A stretch of DNA of 27,729 nucleotides from Gonium pectorale (taxonomy: Eukaryota > Chlorophyta > Chlorophyceae > Chlamydomonadales > Volvocaceae). A model generated the notes under the pieces. It was not told the DNA's origin. It did not search any database and worked only from the letters and a program-made list of their open reading frames with translations. Numbering within the stretch: position 1 is the stretch's first letter; each line of letters begins with the position of its first letter. Below, piece after piece: positions 1 through 11,497 of this stretch. A program made the position numbers and the translations under genes. Where the stretch lies: the NCBI GenBank assembly GCA_001584585.1, contig LSYV01000032.1:342377-370105 (forward strand). The letters run 5' to 3'.

Positions 1-3000
1 GTTGGTGCCAGAGGCGGCGGCGGTGGCAGCGGTGGCGATGGTGGTGGGCGGTGGGGGTGGCGGTGGGGGTGGCTTCGGCGAGGCTTTCTCGGGCACTGTC
101 ATGCTGCCGCTGCTCTGGGGGCGGTGGTGGCGGCGGCAGCGGCTCTGACGCCGGAGGGCATGAAGGATCCGGCGGCGGTGGCGGCGGCGCTCTTGTCGTC
201 GTCGTCGTCGGCGGCGGCAGCCGAGGGTCCGCATCCCTGCGCCGCTCCGCCACCGCCGCGGACCGCTCAAACCTCGCCGCCTTTGCAGCCCTGCCCGGCG
301 GCCCCGTCGACCCATCCGCACCGGCTGCCAAGGGCCCTGCCGCCCGCTCCGCCGCTCGCGGCGCCTCGCCCTCATTCCGCTGCCGCCGCCGTTTCCTGTC
401 CCTCGCAGCGCCTTCTCCGCCCGCAGCAGCTCCGTTGCTGCCAGTGGCTGCGGCTCCAGTCGCAGCGGCGGAGACAAGGCCCGGCGCACCCGCGACAACC
501 GGAGGTGGTGGTGGTGGCGGCGGCGGCCCGCCCTCGCCTCCCTGCCAGTGCTCGAGTACCATGCTACCTGCCCCTGCCCCTGCCTCTGCCCCGGCAACCC
601 AGCCCGGCGCCTCTGGCAGCTGCTGCTGCTGTGGCTGCTGCTGCCCCTCGAACCAGGTCGTGCCCGCCCCCACCACCGCGAGTGCGGGCGCCGCCGCCGC
701 CGGCTCTGCGCAGCGCATCGCCAGGGCGGTGCGGATGAGGGTGGCCATCCGGCGGACCGCCTCCCACTCCTCGGGCGGCCGCCGCAGCACCTCCAGGAGT
801 GCCTGGTAGTGAGGCCGGGCGGCGGCCTGCGGGCGGAGGGAGGTATGCTGAAGGTTACTTGAGATGAGTGAGAGCGCCCACTTCCCGTGTGTGCGCCTGC
901 TCAGGAGCGGACAGGCAACGCGCCGCCCTAGCCAGTTGCGGACGACCCACCTGCCACCACTCCTCATCCGCGTCCGGCCCGCCCTCTCCCGCTCCTGCCT
1001 CCGCCTCCACACGCTGCTGCCCCGGCCCCTGCCCCGCCAGCTGCTGCTGCTGCTCAGGCGCCTGCTCCCGCCGCTGCCTCCTGGCCGCCCTCCGCGCCCT
1101 CCGCACCCGCAGTGCCTGCAGTGCCACCACGTGGCGCGCCGCCGCGAGGTGTAGCGACAGCCGGGCGGCGGCCGCCAGGAGCTGTGGGAGCGGGGAGTGG
1201 GGGCGCGGAAGAGGGAGGGGCCGAGTGCGGCGGTCAAGGTCAGGGGCGGGTGCCAGATCAAGTGCGCATCACGGTGAGCGCATGACAGCCTTGACAGGGG
1301 AGCTGCCAATGGGCTTTGTTGCGCTGGCGTGTGGGCCACATGGGCACACGTTGGCAAACGCCCTGCCCCCCACCGAGCTGCTCGAGCGGAAGCCTTCTGC
1401 CAGGGTGTTGTGAGCATACCGTTACGCATACACAACACATGTTGTAGGGCTCGTTAGCACACCTCGACCTGTTTGAACACGCCGTCCCGCATATAGAACA
1501 CGCGGCCATCAGCCGGCTAGGCTGCCTTTGGCTTGCTTGCCAGCTAGCTGGTCTGTCTTGAGCACGCTGTCAAACACTTACAACACACGGCCACCTGCCC
1601 CTGCCCCTAGCCTCCCAGACCTAGCGGCCGGGACCAACCCTGCACGCGCCCACGATGGGCCCGTGGCCATCCCCTTTCACCCCACCCCGCCCCCCCCCAC
1701 CCCGCTTCCCCCACGCACCTGCCCCGCCGGCAGCCTCCCCAGTCCCCCCGCCAGCACAGACCACACGTCCGCCACTCCATCACTCGGGGCGCCGGCCGGC
1801 GGCGGCGCCGCCGTTCCTGCCGTTACCGGACCGTCCGCCGCAGCCGGCGCAGCCGCATCCCGTGGCTGCAGCAGCTGCAATGGCAGCGGTGCCAGCGGCG
1901 GCGTGCTCAGCGGCGGCGGGCCGCACACGTCCTGCAGGTCGCCCCCGGTGCCGGCGCCTGAATCGCTGGCGCACATCCTCTCCATCGTCAGGTGGGGCAG
2001 AGGGCGGCCTGAGGAGGCAATGGATTTGCGGCGTTGAAGACATGGACACGAGTGCACGCATACTACCACCCGGGTGCTGGCAGCTTCGAGCGCTACGGCT
2101 CGCGCGCTGTGCTGCAGCGCCATCTAACGCCCGCACCTACCACCCACACGTCACCTCCACCCTCAGGCGCCGGGGCACCTCCCCAGTTCCCCACTGCCTA
2201 ACGCCAAGTCGGCCCACGGCTCCTCCCGGTGATACACCTCGCCCACCGCCCACGGCCTCCTGGAGAGCCCCCTCCCGGGCACGCACCTCGCCCGCCGCCC
2301 CGCTCCAGCAGCTCCACACTCTCCACGCGCCGAGCCTCCAGGTAGCCGCCCCCGCCCCCACCGTCCTTGCCGTCGTCCTTGCCGTCGCCGCCGAGGCTGC
2401 TGCCGGAAGGGGCGCTCCCGCCCCCGCCATCGCCGCTGTGTCCGCTGCCATGGAATGCTGTGGCCGTCGCCGCCCCTGCCAGCGCGCTGCCGGCCTGTGG
2501 GCCCCGCAGCGCCAACTCAGGCTCTGGCGGGTGCTGCTGCTGCTGCTGCTGCGGGTGCTGCTGCCGCTCCTGCCGCCTGCGCATCACCAGCACCGCCCCC
2601 CTGAGCGGCTGCAGGCGCAGGCCGTGCTGCCCCGCCCACAGGTCCTGCGCCTCCAGCAGCGCGGCCAGCTCCACCGGGTGAAGCGCCAGCGGCCGCAGCA
2701 GCGCGGGGCTCAGCGGGACGGCCTGGGGGCACGTCGGAGCGGGAAGGCAAGTGAAGAAGAGCCGCTGGTGGCGGCCGCAGAGGCGGCCGACACTGCGGGT
2801 GGATTGCCGCTGACCGGATGGTCCCAGCGTGCAGGACGCACGGCCCCCTTCCCGGCACCGACATTGCACCTCATGGTTAGGCGCAGGGTGTCGGGCCCGT
2901 CGCGGTGCCTGCCGGGCCCCGCAGGTCGTGAACCAGCCCTGCCTTCCATGCACGCCCGCCCGCCCGCTGGCTGCTGCCCCAGGGTTGAAATCCCCGTCGA

Positions 3001-3968
3001 GGCTGTCAACGCCGACTAGGCCGTGAGGGACGCCAGCGCCTCTAGGCAGTAGGCACGCCCGAGGACCGCCCGAGGCGCAGCGCTGCAATTGGTGCCCCGC
3101 AACCCCTGCGCCAGCCCCGCGGCGCATGGCTCGACGCGCCCGAGACTCCCCAGACGGGAACGCGCGCCGCAAGCGGCGAGCACCTCTCCCTCCTACCCCA
3201 CCCCCGACGCAAATCTGGCTCAAGTGCGACCCGAGTCTCGGCCCCAGCTCCTTGCGAACGGGTCACACCGCAACATACCTCGTCGGGTGCGAGCCCCAGG
3301 CCCCGCCACTCCTGCCGGTCCCTCTCCAGAGCCAGCCTGGCGACCTCCGCCAATAGCCAGGTCCACACGGGCTCGCTGTGAGTGACCGGCGCATCCGTGG
3401 CCGCCGCCGTTGCCACTTGTGTGGGTGCGGGTGCGGGTGCGACCCGCGAAAGGGGACGAGCATGGGGATAAGGTGGGGGCGAAGGCGGCGGGGACGGAGG
3501 TGGAGGTGGAGGCAAATCCTTCTGAGGGCGCTGCGCAAGGGGCGGAACGGCTGCGATGGCGTCGACGGGAGCGTGGTGGCGTCGCGTACCCGCTGCTGCT
3601 GCTGCTGCTGCTGCTGCTGCGGAGGAGGGGGAGGGCGACCCGAGCTTGCCGGCCGCAGACGGGACCACGGGCGCGGCCGACCGGGTGGCGGTCATCTGGG
3701 GGGCTTGCAGCCAAGGGTGCGACAGCCCAGGCAGCCGCGCGGGTGTAAGGGACGCCGACTGCGCGCAGGGGTGCCGCGGCGATGGACAGGGATGAGCGAC
3801 GCCTCCGGGCCCTGCCAACCCCGGAAGACGTCCGCCATAGCTTTCGTGCCGGGCATGCTCTGCGGCGCGCGCCGGCCTTCGCGGTGGGGCGTCCAGGTTT
3901 CCGAGCGCCGAATCTGCGCCCGCATGAACACCCTCGCTGCTGTCCTCTGGGGACAGACGGGCAGACAT
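1..3968 (-). CDS. Large low-complexity protein of unknown function, partial (3' end off the left edge)
   Basis: Five exons read on the minus strand with agreeing phases: 3968-3279, 2722-2287, 2008-1719, 1181-951, and 826-1, still open at the window edge. Donors are GTATGT, GTGCGT, GTGCGT and GTGGGT; every acceptor ends in CAG. The model gives at least 824 residues. Seen: an Ala run near residue 120, Pro-rich stretches, a Trp/Leu helix (residues 197-222, HSEPVWTWLLAEVARLALER), Gln runs in exons 2, 4 and 5, an Arg-rich helix in exon 4 (RRARRAARRQRREQ), and in exon 5 a short helical stretch with PPEEWEAVRRMATL followed by a basic RDRKRRRQR cluster that could be a nuclear localisation signal. The W..LL.E spacing recalls the start of HSA domains of chromatin remodellers, but the match is too weak to name it. 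The start is the first ATG after an in-frame stop near 4030; upstream exons are possible. Function unknown. Confidence 0.62.
3592..3620. repeat. CTG/CAG trinucleotide repeat inside coding exon 1 of the left-hand gene
   Basis: About nine perfect CTG units on the plus strand. Read on the minus strand in the frame of the gene they encode a run of ten to eleven alanines. Such tracts vary in length between strains. Confidence 0.85.
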
Positions 3969-5598
3969 TGAACAGCCTTGAGTCCCGCTTTCACTGCATC
4001 TTGAGACGGGTTGGCGCGTCCTCGTCGCTCATGGCCCGGTCCAAGGTAGGTCGCGTCACGCTCGGCCACGCTCCAGGCAATTCAAGTTTGACCAATGAAT
4101 GCTTTACATGCGAGTATGCACTCAGTGTCAGGTTTCTGGCTCGAGTCAAGTTTTTCGCGGTAAAACATGCGGGCAACTGCAGATATGTGCCAGCCAGGCT
4201 GTTAATGAAGCGCTCGAAATTGCATGCTAGGAAGAGTAGTGAGGGAGTACGATGCGCAACTGGATGGCTAGTACGTCACCCGCGAAACACGCGACACGCG
4301 GGCAAAACCCTGCGGGCAGCCGTCATGCCCTGGCGGGCCTCGGTATCATACGCGCGCTTGAAGCGTTATCCGGGCACTCTCCGCCAGTTTGTGCTCGGCT
4401 GAGGTCGTCCTGTGTGGCGCAGAGGCGGTCCTTGTCAGTGCTTGTTCTGCTACTCCATCGCGGCAATATGATTTCTGACCGCCTAGCGACTGGGGGCGCA
4501 GTCGCCTCAAGCTGCCACCCGGACGCCGCCCGTTCTATTATGTGGTCTGCGTCGCCTGTCCTTATCAGCAGCGCCCGCGCTGGCGACCTCAGCGCAGCCT
4601 TGCACTGTCCGTGTGAACAAGCCCGGCAGCCCCAGCTACACTATGCTGCACTTCTTACCCACAAGCACATCCAGCCGCCTCCCACCTATTACCACTACAC
4701 CACACCTCGGGCGGGTGCGCAGTCGCTGGGATGTACGTATCGTGCCCACCTTATTGGTATGCGCCGCAACGGCGGGTGTCCCCACGAGCCATGAAGTCCA
4801 GGAAACGCCGCCTCTCTTCATAGACTGCAAAAAAAACGCACCCAGAGCTCTGGGTTGAGGGCCAAAAGGTTTCCATGTCACGCTGCCTTCCCCGTTTCTG
4901 GATTCTCTTTTTTCACGGTTCTCCCCTGGGGTCAACAGCGGCATGATCGTCTGACCAACCGCTGGCGTATGGCTCAGTTACGCGCAAACACAGTCACGCA
5001 AGTTGAAGAACTTTGATATACGGACTCCGCCTTCCTGACTCTGTCCCTTAGGGATCGTGTGTTACAAGAGGTAGTGCAGGGGGGCCCCACAACGGGTCCG
5101 CTACGGGACGCTGTCCTTGCACGGCTCACACAGAGCCGTAACCCTGTGGGTAGGCTGGGCTGGGCGCGCGCCTGTCTGGTCGCAACCGAGCAACCGAGTC
5201 GGCTCTGCCACTGAGCGTCCTTGGGGGAGGGATGTCCCTTCGCCTGCTGCCTTGCCTTGTAACGCGTGCCCCACTGGAAACGTTGCGCAGAGGAATTGGA
5301 GGTGACTCACTAGACCGTCATTCACTCGTTATGTCAATCGGCAGCGCACGCCGATGTAAATAGGGGCATGCTACGTGACCAACCGCTGGCGTACGGCTCA
5401 CCCGTCGTGTCCTGCCGCGAGGTACTGAAGCTGAACTGCACTAAGTGTGCTAAATGTTCATACTAGTACAGAGCGTGTAAACTTTACGTTGTAGCTGGTT
5501 ATGACGCTTGAATTCGGTACGGTCTCGACTGTCACTCCTTTGTGAAACGCACCGAAGGCCAAAAGGGCCTTTTATTCGCTCCTAAAGCTTCAAACAAC
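3969..5598. other. Divergent intergenic/promoter region between the unknown gene and the PP2C gene
   Basis: About 1.6 kb lying between the proposed start codons of two genes that point away from each other. Base composition is less GC-rich than the neighbouring exons and open frames here are short and without recognisable motifs. It should hold the 5' UTRs and promoters of both genes. I see no convincing TATA box. The only structured element noticed is a 25-bp direct repeat (4952-4976 and 5376-5400). Confidence 0.5.
4952..5400. repeat. Pair of 25-bp direct repeats 424 bp apart
   Basis: The 25-mer starting TGACCAACCGCTGGCGTA and ending GGCTCA occurs at 4952-4976 and 5376-5400 with one T/C difference. 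Both copies are preceded 5-6 bases upstream by GCATG. The enclosed 400 bp has no coding signal that I recognise. The repeats could be duplicated regulatory sites or the edges of an old insertion; nothing decides between them. Confidence 0.6.
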
Positions 5599-8500
5599 AT
5601 GCAACTCCTTGCTGAGCAGACCCGTCCGCATCGAAAGTCGCCTGCCTGCGCGGTGGAGTTCCCGCGGGCCTGGAGGCAGCTAATACCACGATCAAGAGCA
5701 GGTGAGAGCTTACGACCTGGACCTAGCTGGGCTGTCTCGGGCAGTCCCGCGTCGTGCGCGCGGCAAGCCGTGTGCTCGCTTTGCCTTCAGGCACGCCGCA
5801 CACGTCGCGGTGCTCGTTTCTTTTCAACGCGGCATTTTCCCATGCCGGGCCCGTGGCCACCGGCGAGCGGCCGGGGCTGCAACGAACGCAGCGCCCGTCG
5901 GGGCCAGCGGCAGGGCCTTTGGCCACCTATCAAGGCAGCGCGCAGGTCCGCCGCGTGGATATAGTCATGTCGTTGCTTGAAGCACGCCCGGGTAGTGTTT
6001 TGCTGAACTGCGATTGACGCAGTCCACGATGGCACACGTCAGCGAAGCGCCATGCTCACTCGCAGGTTGTCGGCCTGTTGAAAGAGCGCACGCAAGACTA
6101 TTTCCTAGCGGCCAACGATGTCGCGCTGACCGACTGTTCCGAACTTGAAGCCAGTTCGTGCGACGACCCATGCAACGACCCGACGAGCGAGCTCTGCTTC
6201 GATAGCGACAGCGTCACCGTTGTCCAGCCCATTAGCGCCACTGACTCCGATGGCATGCAAGGGCGCGGCGGTCGCCCGCGCGCAACTGGCGTCGTGTCAC
6301 GGCCAGGCGCATCATCGGGGCCTGCCTCCATCGTGGTGACGGGAGTCTTTGACGGCCACGGGTGAGGGGCGCATCAAGTTGGGCACGCGCCGGCCAGATT
6401 GGCTTGGGCGTCTAGAGGGTATGTATGAGCAGGGGTTCACGTGGCGTGGGGGATGGGGTGGGGTGGGGGAGCAAACCCTAAGAACGGGGTCGAGGTGCGG
6501 GGCACGATGGCTGTGTCAGCTGCTGGTGGCCGCTGAGCCCCCTTCATTCGCGGCCAGACCCCAGTACTTCACCTGGGCGATGCGCTCCCAGCCCCCAAGG
6601 GGGCCTGGTGTTTCCTCCCCTCCGCTTGCCACGCACGGGCAACGGGCACGGCACAGACGGGCCTGCGCCGATGTACGGCCGCCGTACCCCTCCACCAACC
6701 CGCACCCCCTGCTTCCCCCCGGCCTCCCTGCGTCCAGCGGGGAGGCTCCTGCAGGGTCCGCCCACGGGCGGTTCCTCCCCTGGTTCTGCGTGTGCTTTCG
6801 GAACCTCCCCTACCCCGGAATCCGGGGCCGCCCCATCTCTGGTTGCTTCCAAGCCCTATTCCCACACCCAGCGTGAGCTGCCTCAGGGACTGACGTTTAC
6901 CGCTGGTTGCGACTCGCTCCCTCCCCTTAACCCCTGGCGCCCAGCTCGTCGTTGCTCATTCTCCTTTCCCTTCAACTCCCCTTAACCCCTCAGCGGTGAG
7001 GGTGCTGCGCGGTACGCACAGGAGGCCCTCATGTCGTACATAGCCAACGACCGCCGCCTGCACGGCTCGCTGGGTGAGGAGGGGGCGGGGTTGGGGGGCT
7101 GGGGGAACGGGGGTGAAGAAGAAGGGACGTGCGCCTGGACGGCGGGGGAGGGAGAGCTCTGGGGAGGGCATCGCGGGCGGAATGGGGTTGCAGCGCTGAA
7201 ACCGGCCGATGCCACGCCCCGCCCCGCCCCGCTCGCAGCCTCGGGCGACGCCGCGGGCACCAGCTGCGCACTCAAGACGGCGTTCCGGTGAGGCGCCCGA
7301 GCGACGGTGCCCGTGCTTGCGGTGCCGGGTGGGATGCCGGATTGGGAAGGTACTGGGCGCGGAGTGAGAAAGGACTTGGCGAGGTGTGAGAAGGGACTGC
7401 GTGAGGTGTGGGAAATGACTGGGCTAGGTGCGGGAAAGGACTGGGCGAGGTGCCCGTGTGAGCCGCCCAGGCTGGGAGGACCGGTAGCTGCTACCGCACA
7501 AGCTCGGTGGGGGGCGTGAGGCAGGGTTTAGGGTTTGGTTTAAATCCCTTACCCCTAGGCATTAACTAGGGCTCTCGCCGAACAAGGTGACGGGCTACAC
7601 CTGGGGACTCAGCCCAGCTTTCCCGCCTCCCCGCCCGCCGGCACACCTAACCCGTCTTCCCACTCAACCCACCCGCACGCCTACACGCCGAACCACCCGC
7701 CCAACTCGCCTGCCCAACCGCCCACCCACGTCCCTGCCTTGCAGCAAGGTGGATCGCGAGCTGCTGGCGCTGGCGGAGCGGCCGCCCACGCCCCACGCCA
7801 CCCCCGAGGCCTCGCCGCCCGCCTCACAGCCGCAATCCCGCTCGCCGTCGCCCTCGGCCGACGCCCCGGCCGCGGCCCCCCACGCCGCCGCGACGGAGCC
7901 GCCTACGGCGCACCGCAAGAGCGACGCCGCCGCCGGCGACAGCAGCAGCAGCAGCAGAGGGCACGACTGCAACGGCGCCGGCGTCAGCGGCGCCACCTAC
8001 GCCGCGCGCTTCTCGGCGGCTCCGGGTCCAGGACCGGCGATCGGCGCCGGCGGCGCTGCGGCTGCCTCAGGGTCGGGGCACCGCCCGGCGGCTGCCACAG
8101 CCGCCGCCGCCGCCGCTGCCCCAGGCGGCGGCGCTGGCGCCCGCAACGCCGCCGGGTCCTTCCGCGACGGCACCACGGCGCTGCTGACGGTGCAGTGCGG
8201 GGGCCTGCTGGCGGTCGCTAACGTGGGGGACAGCCGGGCCGTGCTGTGCCGGGGGGGCCAGGTGGGCGGACGGGGTTTCCGTCAGAATGGAGAAGGGGGG
8301 CGGTGGTCTGGTGGGGGCGGGGCTATGTGGCGGGGCCCAACGGTGGAGGACGGCCACGCTGCGCTGTGGCGAGTTTTGGGGAAGGGGGCATGGCCATGGG
8401 GGTGGGGATGAGGGCGCGGCGCGGGCAGGGTCAGGGTGAGGAGCTGCGTGGCGGGGGCAGGGTCAGGGTGAGGAGCTGCGTGGCGGGGGCAGGGTGCGTC

Positions 8501-10735
8501 AGATGCGGTGGCGGCGCCAGGGTGCGGGGTCGGGTGGGGGGTCGGGGCGCAGAGTTGGGGTGCGGCAGGCGGGGGCAGGCTGAGGGCCAGGCAGATCCAT
8601 GTCGTCCCAAGAGCAGGGCTGGGGCCATTACGGAGTGGGGCGATGCGATGCGAGGAGAGGAGAGGAGAGGAGAGGCCGTCGCCCCCACCTGCTCTCCCCC
8701 CTAGAGCCGGAGACCAACCCGTTCTCATAAAGCCTTCGTTCTCAGACCCTCCTTCCCACGCCAGTTGCGCTGCTCTAGTATCGGTGCGGTCCTGACACTG
8801 TGCTCTGCGCGATCTACGTGTCATCGCGTAGCTTGCCCACGGACTGAGTAGCCCCCTCCCTCACCTTCCGCCCCTCATTCATGCCCTTTCGCCGTCAACT
8901 CCCCACCCCCCGCCCCACCCCCGCTTCAGGCGGTGCGCCTCTCCCGCGACCACACGCCCGCCCTCCGCTCGGAGCGAGAGCGGATTGAGGCTGCAGGCGG
9001 GTCGGTGGTGGTGGCGCGCGGCGCGGCGAGGGTGGTGGTGCCGCTGGCGGGGAAGCAAGACGTCCTGCAGGCGAGTCGCTGCTCGGAGGAGCCTCGTGCG
9101 TGTAGGCGGGGCGGGGCTCGTGTGCCATGGTGCATCCAGACGGACAAACGGGTGTACGATTGCAACGCTCCCACCGTAGACCGTACCTGACACAGCATGG
9201 CTGCCACGCGCCGCACGTCCACCGTTTACCCTCGGCTCAGTGTTCCCCTCCCGAGCCCTCCTGACGCAGCTCCTTGGCGCCTCCTGACATCGTTTCTTGA
9301 CGGCTCTCCCCCCTCACCCACGGCTTTGACGGACATGTGACCTGCGCCTGTGGCCCCACCCCACACGCCAGGCGCTCGCGGTGTCACGATCGCTCGGAGA
9401 TCCCGATTTCAAGGTGGGGTGAGGGGCGCCAGAGGGAGGGAGGCCGGCAGCGCGCAGGGACGGGGGGGGGCGCGAGGCAGGCGAGGAGATCCTGTCTTTA
9501 AGGTGGGGCAAGGCGAGGGGCGACGAAGAGGATGACGATGGGGTTTGGGGCGAGGGACCCGACAATGGCGCCGGAGGGAGGCCCCTTGTGCGCAGGGGGG
9601 GCGGCAAGGCCGGCGAAGGGAAGGGTCCAAGCCTTACTTTGGCGCTATGCTAGGCATTGTCCTGAGCACGTTGTCCCATCACCTATAACAAGATAACGTA
9701 TGTTACCAAACTCTCCACCCTCCGCCGCCCCAGGCGCACGGCCTGGTGATCAGCGAGCCAGACGTGACGCTCGTGCCGCTGCAGCCGCCGTCGCCGACCC
9801 GCGGGTCGGCGAACCCGCCTTGGGCGCAAGATAAGGAGGAGGACGGCGTGGCGGCGGACGACGACAGCTACGACGCGCCGCCGGGGAGCAGCTGCCAGGA
9901 GGTGGGGGGCGGGGCTGCCCAGTGCGGCGGCGACAGCTTCCTGATCGCTGCCAGCGACGGGCTATGGGGCCGCGTGAGCGACCAGGAGGCGGTGGACTGC
10001 GTGTCTGCGGTCCTCAAGGAGGTGCGCCCCCGGGAGGCGGGGAGGGGCCATGCGGGGCGGCAGGTCGGGGGAGGGTGCGGCATGGCGAGTTGAAGCGAAA
10101 GGGCATGGGAGGGAGTACGCCATCGTTGCGCTGTGCCGCTGGGGGCTTGCTTGGTTGGCTGGCGAGTGGGGTGTCGTGGGCGGCCGGGGTGCGGTGGGCT
10201 GCATTGCGCTGCCGGGGCTCGGGGAGAGTGAAGAGTCGCGCGCGGCAGCCCGTGCCATGGTCGGTGGTCCCGCCTGGGACGGCATGCGCCTCAGTGAGAT
10301 GCGCCTTGCCAGCGACAACGCCTTTTCACATCCTGCGATCCCTCCCTCCTGCCGCTGCGCCCGCGCCCTCCTCCTCCCGTAACACTACGCTGCCCCTCGC
10401 CCCCTGTTTCCTTCAAAACAAACCCTCGCCCCCTCCTTACCTCCCGCTGTGGCGTCCTGCGCCCATGTCCACCTCTGTAATGGCCTCCCTGCCGCTGCCG
10501 CTGCTCCCTCCTCCCTTTCCCTCCGGAACAGTACGCGGGCATGTCGCGCTCCGCCCCCTCGGCGCCCGCCCGCGCCGCCGCCCGCGCGCTGATGCGGCTG
10601 GCTCTGGACAACGGCAGCGTGGACGACGTGACTGTGGTGGTGTGCGTGTTCGACTGGGGCGGCGGCAGCAGCGGCGGCGGCAGCGGTGGCAGGCCCCAGG
10701 AGCAGCAGCAGGCGGCAGCAGCCGGCGGGCGGTAG
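5599..10735 (+). CDS. PP2C-family protein Ser/Thr phosphatase (complete, ten exons)
   Basis: Metal-dependent (Mg/Mn) phosphatase that removes phosphate from Ser/Thr residues. Exons: 5599-5701, 5791-5945, 6066-6361, 6994-7073, 7239-7287, 7745-8261, 8930-9070, 9372-9413, 9734-10021, 10532-10735 (TAG). All phases agree and give 624 aa. PP2C motifs come in order: RTQDYF (about 94-99), VFDGHGG (D182), DGTTALL (369) followed by VANVGDSRAVL, LSRDHTPALRSERERI and AGG (exon 7), LAVSRSLGDPDF (449-460), AASDGLWGRVSDQEAVD (D536) and SVDDVTVVV (588-589). Exon 6 inserts about 130 Ala/Pro/Ser/Gly-rich residues inside the catalytic domain. The intron after exon 7 has a GC donor (CAG|GCGAGT). No membrane span is seen. 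Start: first ATG of an exon with a strong donor (GCAG|GTGAGAG); the first two exons are less certain, and the donor after exon 2 (GTCCGC) is weak. It converges on the receptor-like kinase gene. Confidence 0.92.
7367..7452 (+). repeat. Imperfect tandem repeat in a PP2C intron
   Basis: Four degenerate units of about 22-23 bp with the pattern GGACTGGGCGAGGTGYGRG-A lie in the intron between PP2C exons 5 and 6 (7288-7744). It is non-coding and G-rich. Confidence 0.6.
8426..8495 (+). repeat. 32-bp tandem repeat (about 2.2 copies) in a PP2C intron
   Basis: The unit starting CAGGGTCAGGGTGAGGAG repeats with an exact 32-bp period from 8426 and 8458, with a third partial copy from 8490. It is in the 668-bp intron between exons 6 and 7. 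A short AGGAG-type run follows at about 8652-8674 in the same intron. Confidence 0.8.
9071..9371 (+). other. GC-AG intron in the PP2C gene
   Basis: The exon before ends in CAG followed by GCGAGT, and the acceptor is CGCCAG. Splicing here joins KQDVLQ directly to ALAVSRSLGD, exactly the order of the conserved PP2C motif. No GT within the nearby bases keeps both frame and motif. GC donors with a good downstream consensus are a known minor class of spliceosomal intron. Confidence 0.85.
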
Positions 10736-11497
10736 CGCCCCGCAGGGGCGGCAGCTCCCAACAGCAGCTGTGGCGCCGGCGGCGGCTCCCCAGCGGCAGC
10801 GGGCAGGGAGGCGGGCCGGCGGCAGCGCCTCCACGACCCGCGAGGCCCGCTGGGCGCAACGCCTGCCGGCGTGAGAGAGTGCAGTGCACGGGTTCCACGG
10901 GCTCCACGGGCTCCACGGGCTCCACGCCGCGCGCAAGGGCCGGCGGCGCGAGCGGGGGCTGCGGGGGGTCTGGGTCCGGTGTGGTCACCGGCGGATCTGC
11001 CGGTAGTGCTGCCTGTGGTCTGCCGGCGGTCTGGGCCCAGTCTGGCGTACCGGGCTGCCCCTGGTGTGGCCTGCTGCCCCTACGCACGCCGCCGCTGCCT
11101 GGTGTGGTCTGGTCTGGTGGCTCCCTGCGGCGCCGAGCTGGACCCGGGCAGCGGCAGCGTGGAGGGCGGCGTGTCGGCGGCGCTGCGCGTGGGCGGCTCG
11201 CCTGGGGCCATTGGTCGGCGGTGATTGCCATCTATCGGGCGGCGGGCGGCGCCTCTGGGAAGCCGGCTGGGATGGTGTTCGGGCCCGCCTAAGCAGCGGC
11301 AGCAGCAGCGGCAGCGGTAGTCCGCTGCGTCGGCGGCGCCCACAGGACACTCAGGGCGCAGGAGGCTTGAGGCAGATAGCTGCGGCCCCGTGCGCCGGTT
11401 GGGGACTTGGGACGAGGATTTCAAGAGGGCGACGGGGGGGGGCGGCGTTGCTTCCCGGCGACGGCACCTAGCACCCGTACTCTGCCGTACTCTGCCA
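10736..11497 (+). other. Probable start of the PP2C 3' UTR
   Basis: GC-rich sequence after the PP2C stop with no supported coding frame. It includes four copies of a 9-bp unit (GGCTCCACG type) at about 10888-10927. No TGTAA, the usual poly(A) signal of Chlamydomonas, is seen before the gap; the first one noticed downstream is at 13161-13165, which would imply a very long 3' UTR. Confidence 0.4.

Noticed and set aside
51..809. Open frames of 100-250 codons on the plus strand over the left-hand gene (Ala/Pro/Gly/Cys-rich)
   Set aside because: They are antisense shadows of the minus-strand exons. GC-rich DNA leaves several frames open, and these show no splice or domain logic.
9071..9080. GT at 9075 as an alternative donor for the PP2C intron
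   Set aside because: It changes the phase and breaks the junction with LAVSRSLGD, so the GC donor is preferred.
10437..11231. 264-codon minus-strand frame opposite the PP2C 3' end
   Set aside because: It is Pro/Arg-rich, antisense to the last PP2C exon and has no recognisable domain.
9922..11292. 456-codon plus-strand frame overlapping the last PP2C exons
   Set aside because: It runs out of frame across conserved PP2C exons 9 and 10 and their introns, and its composition is Arg/Gly/Ala-rich with no motif.
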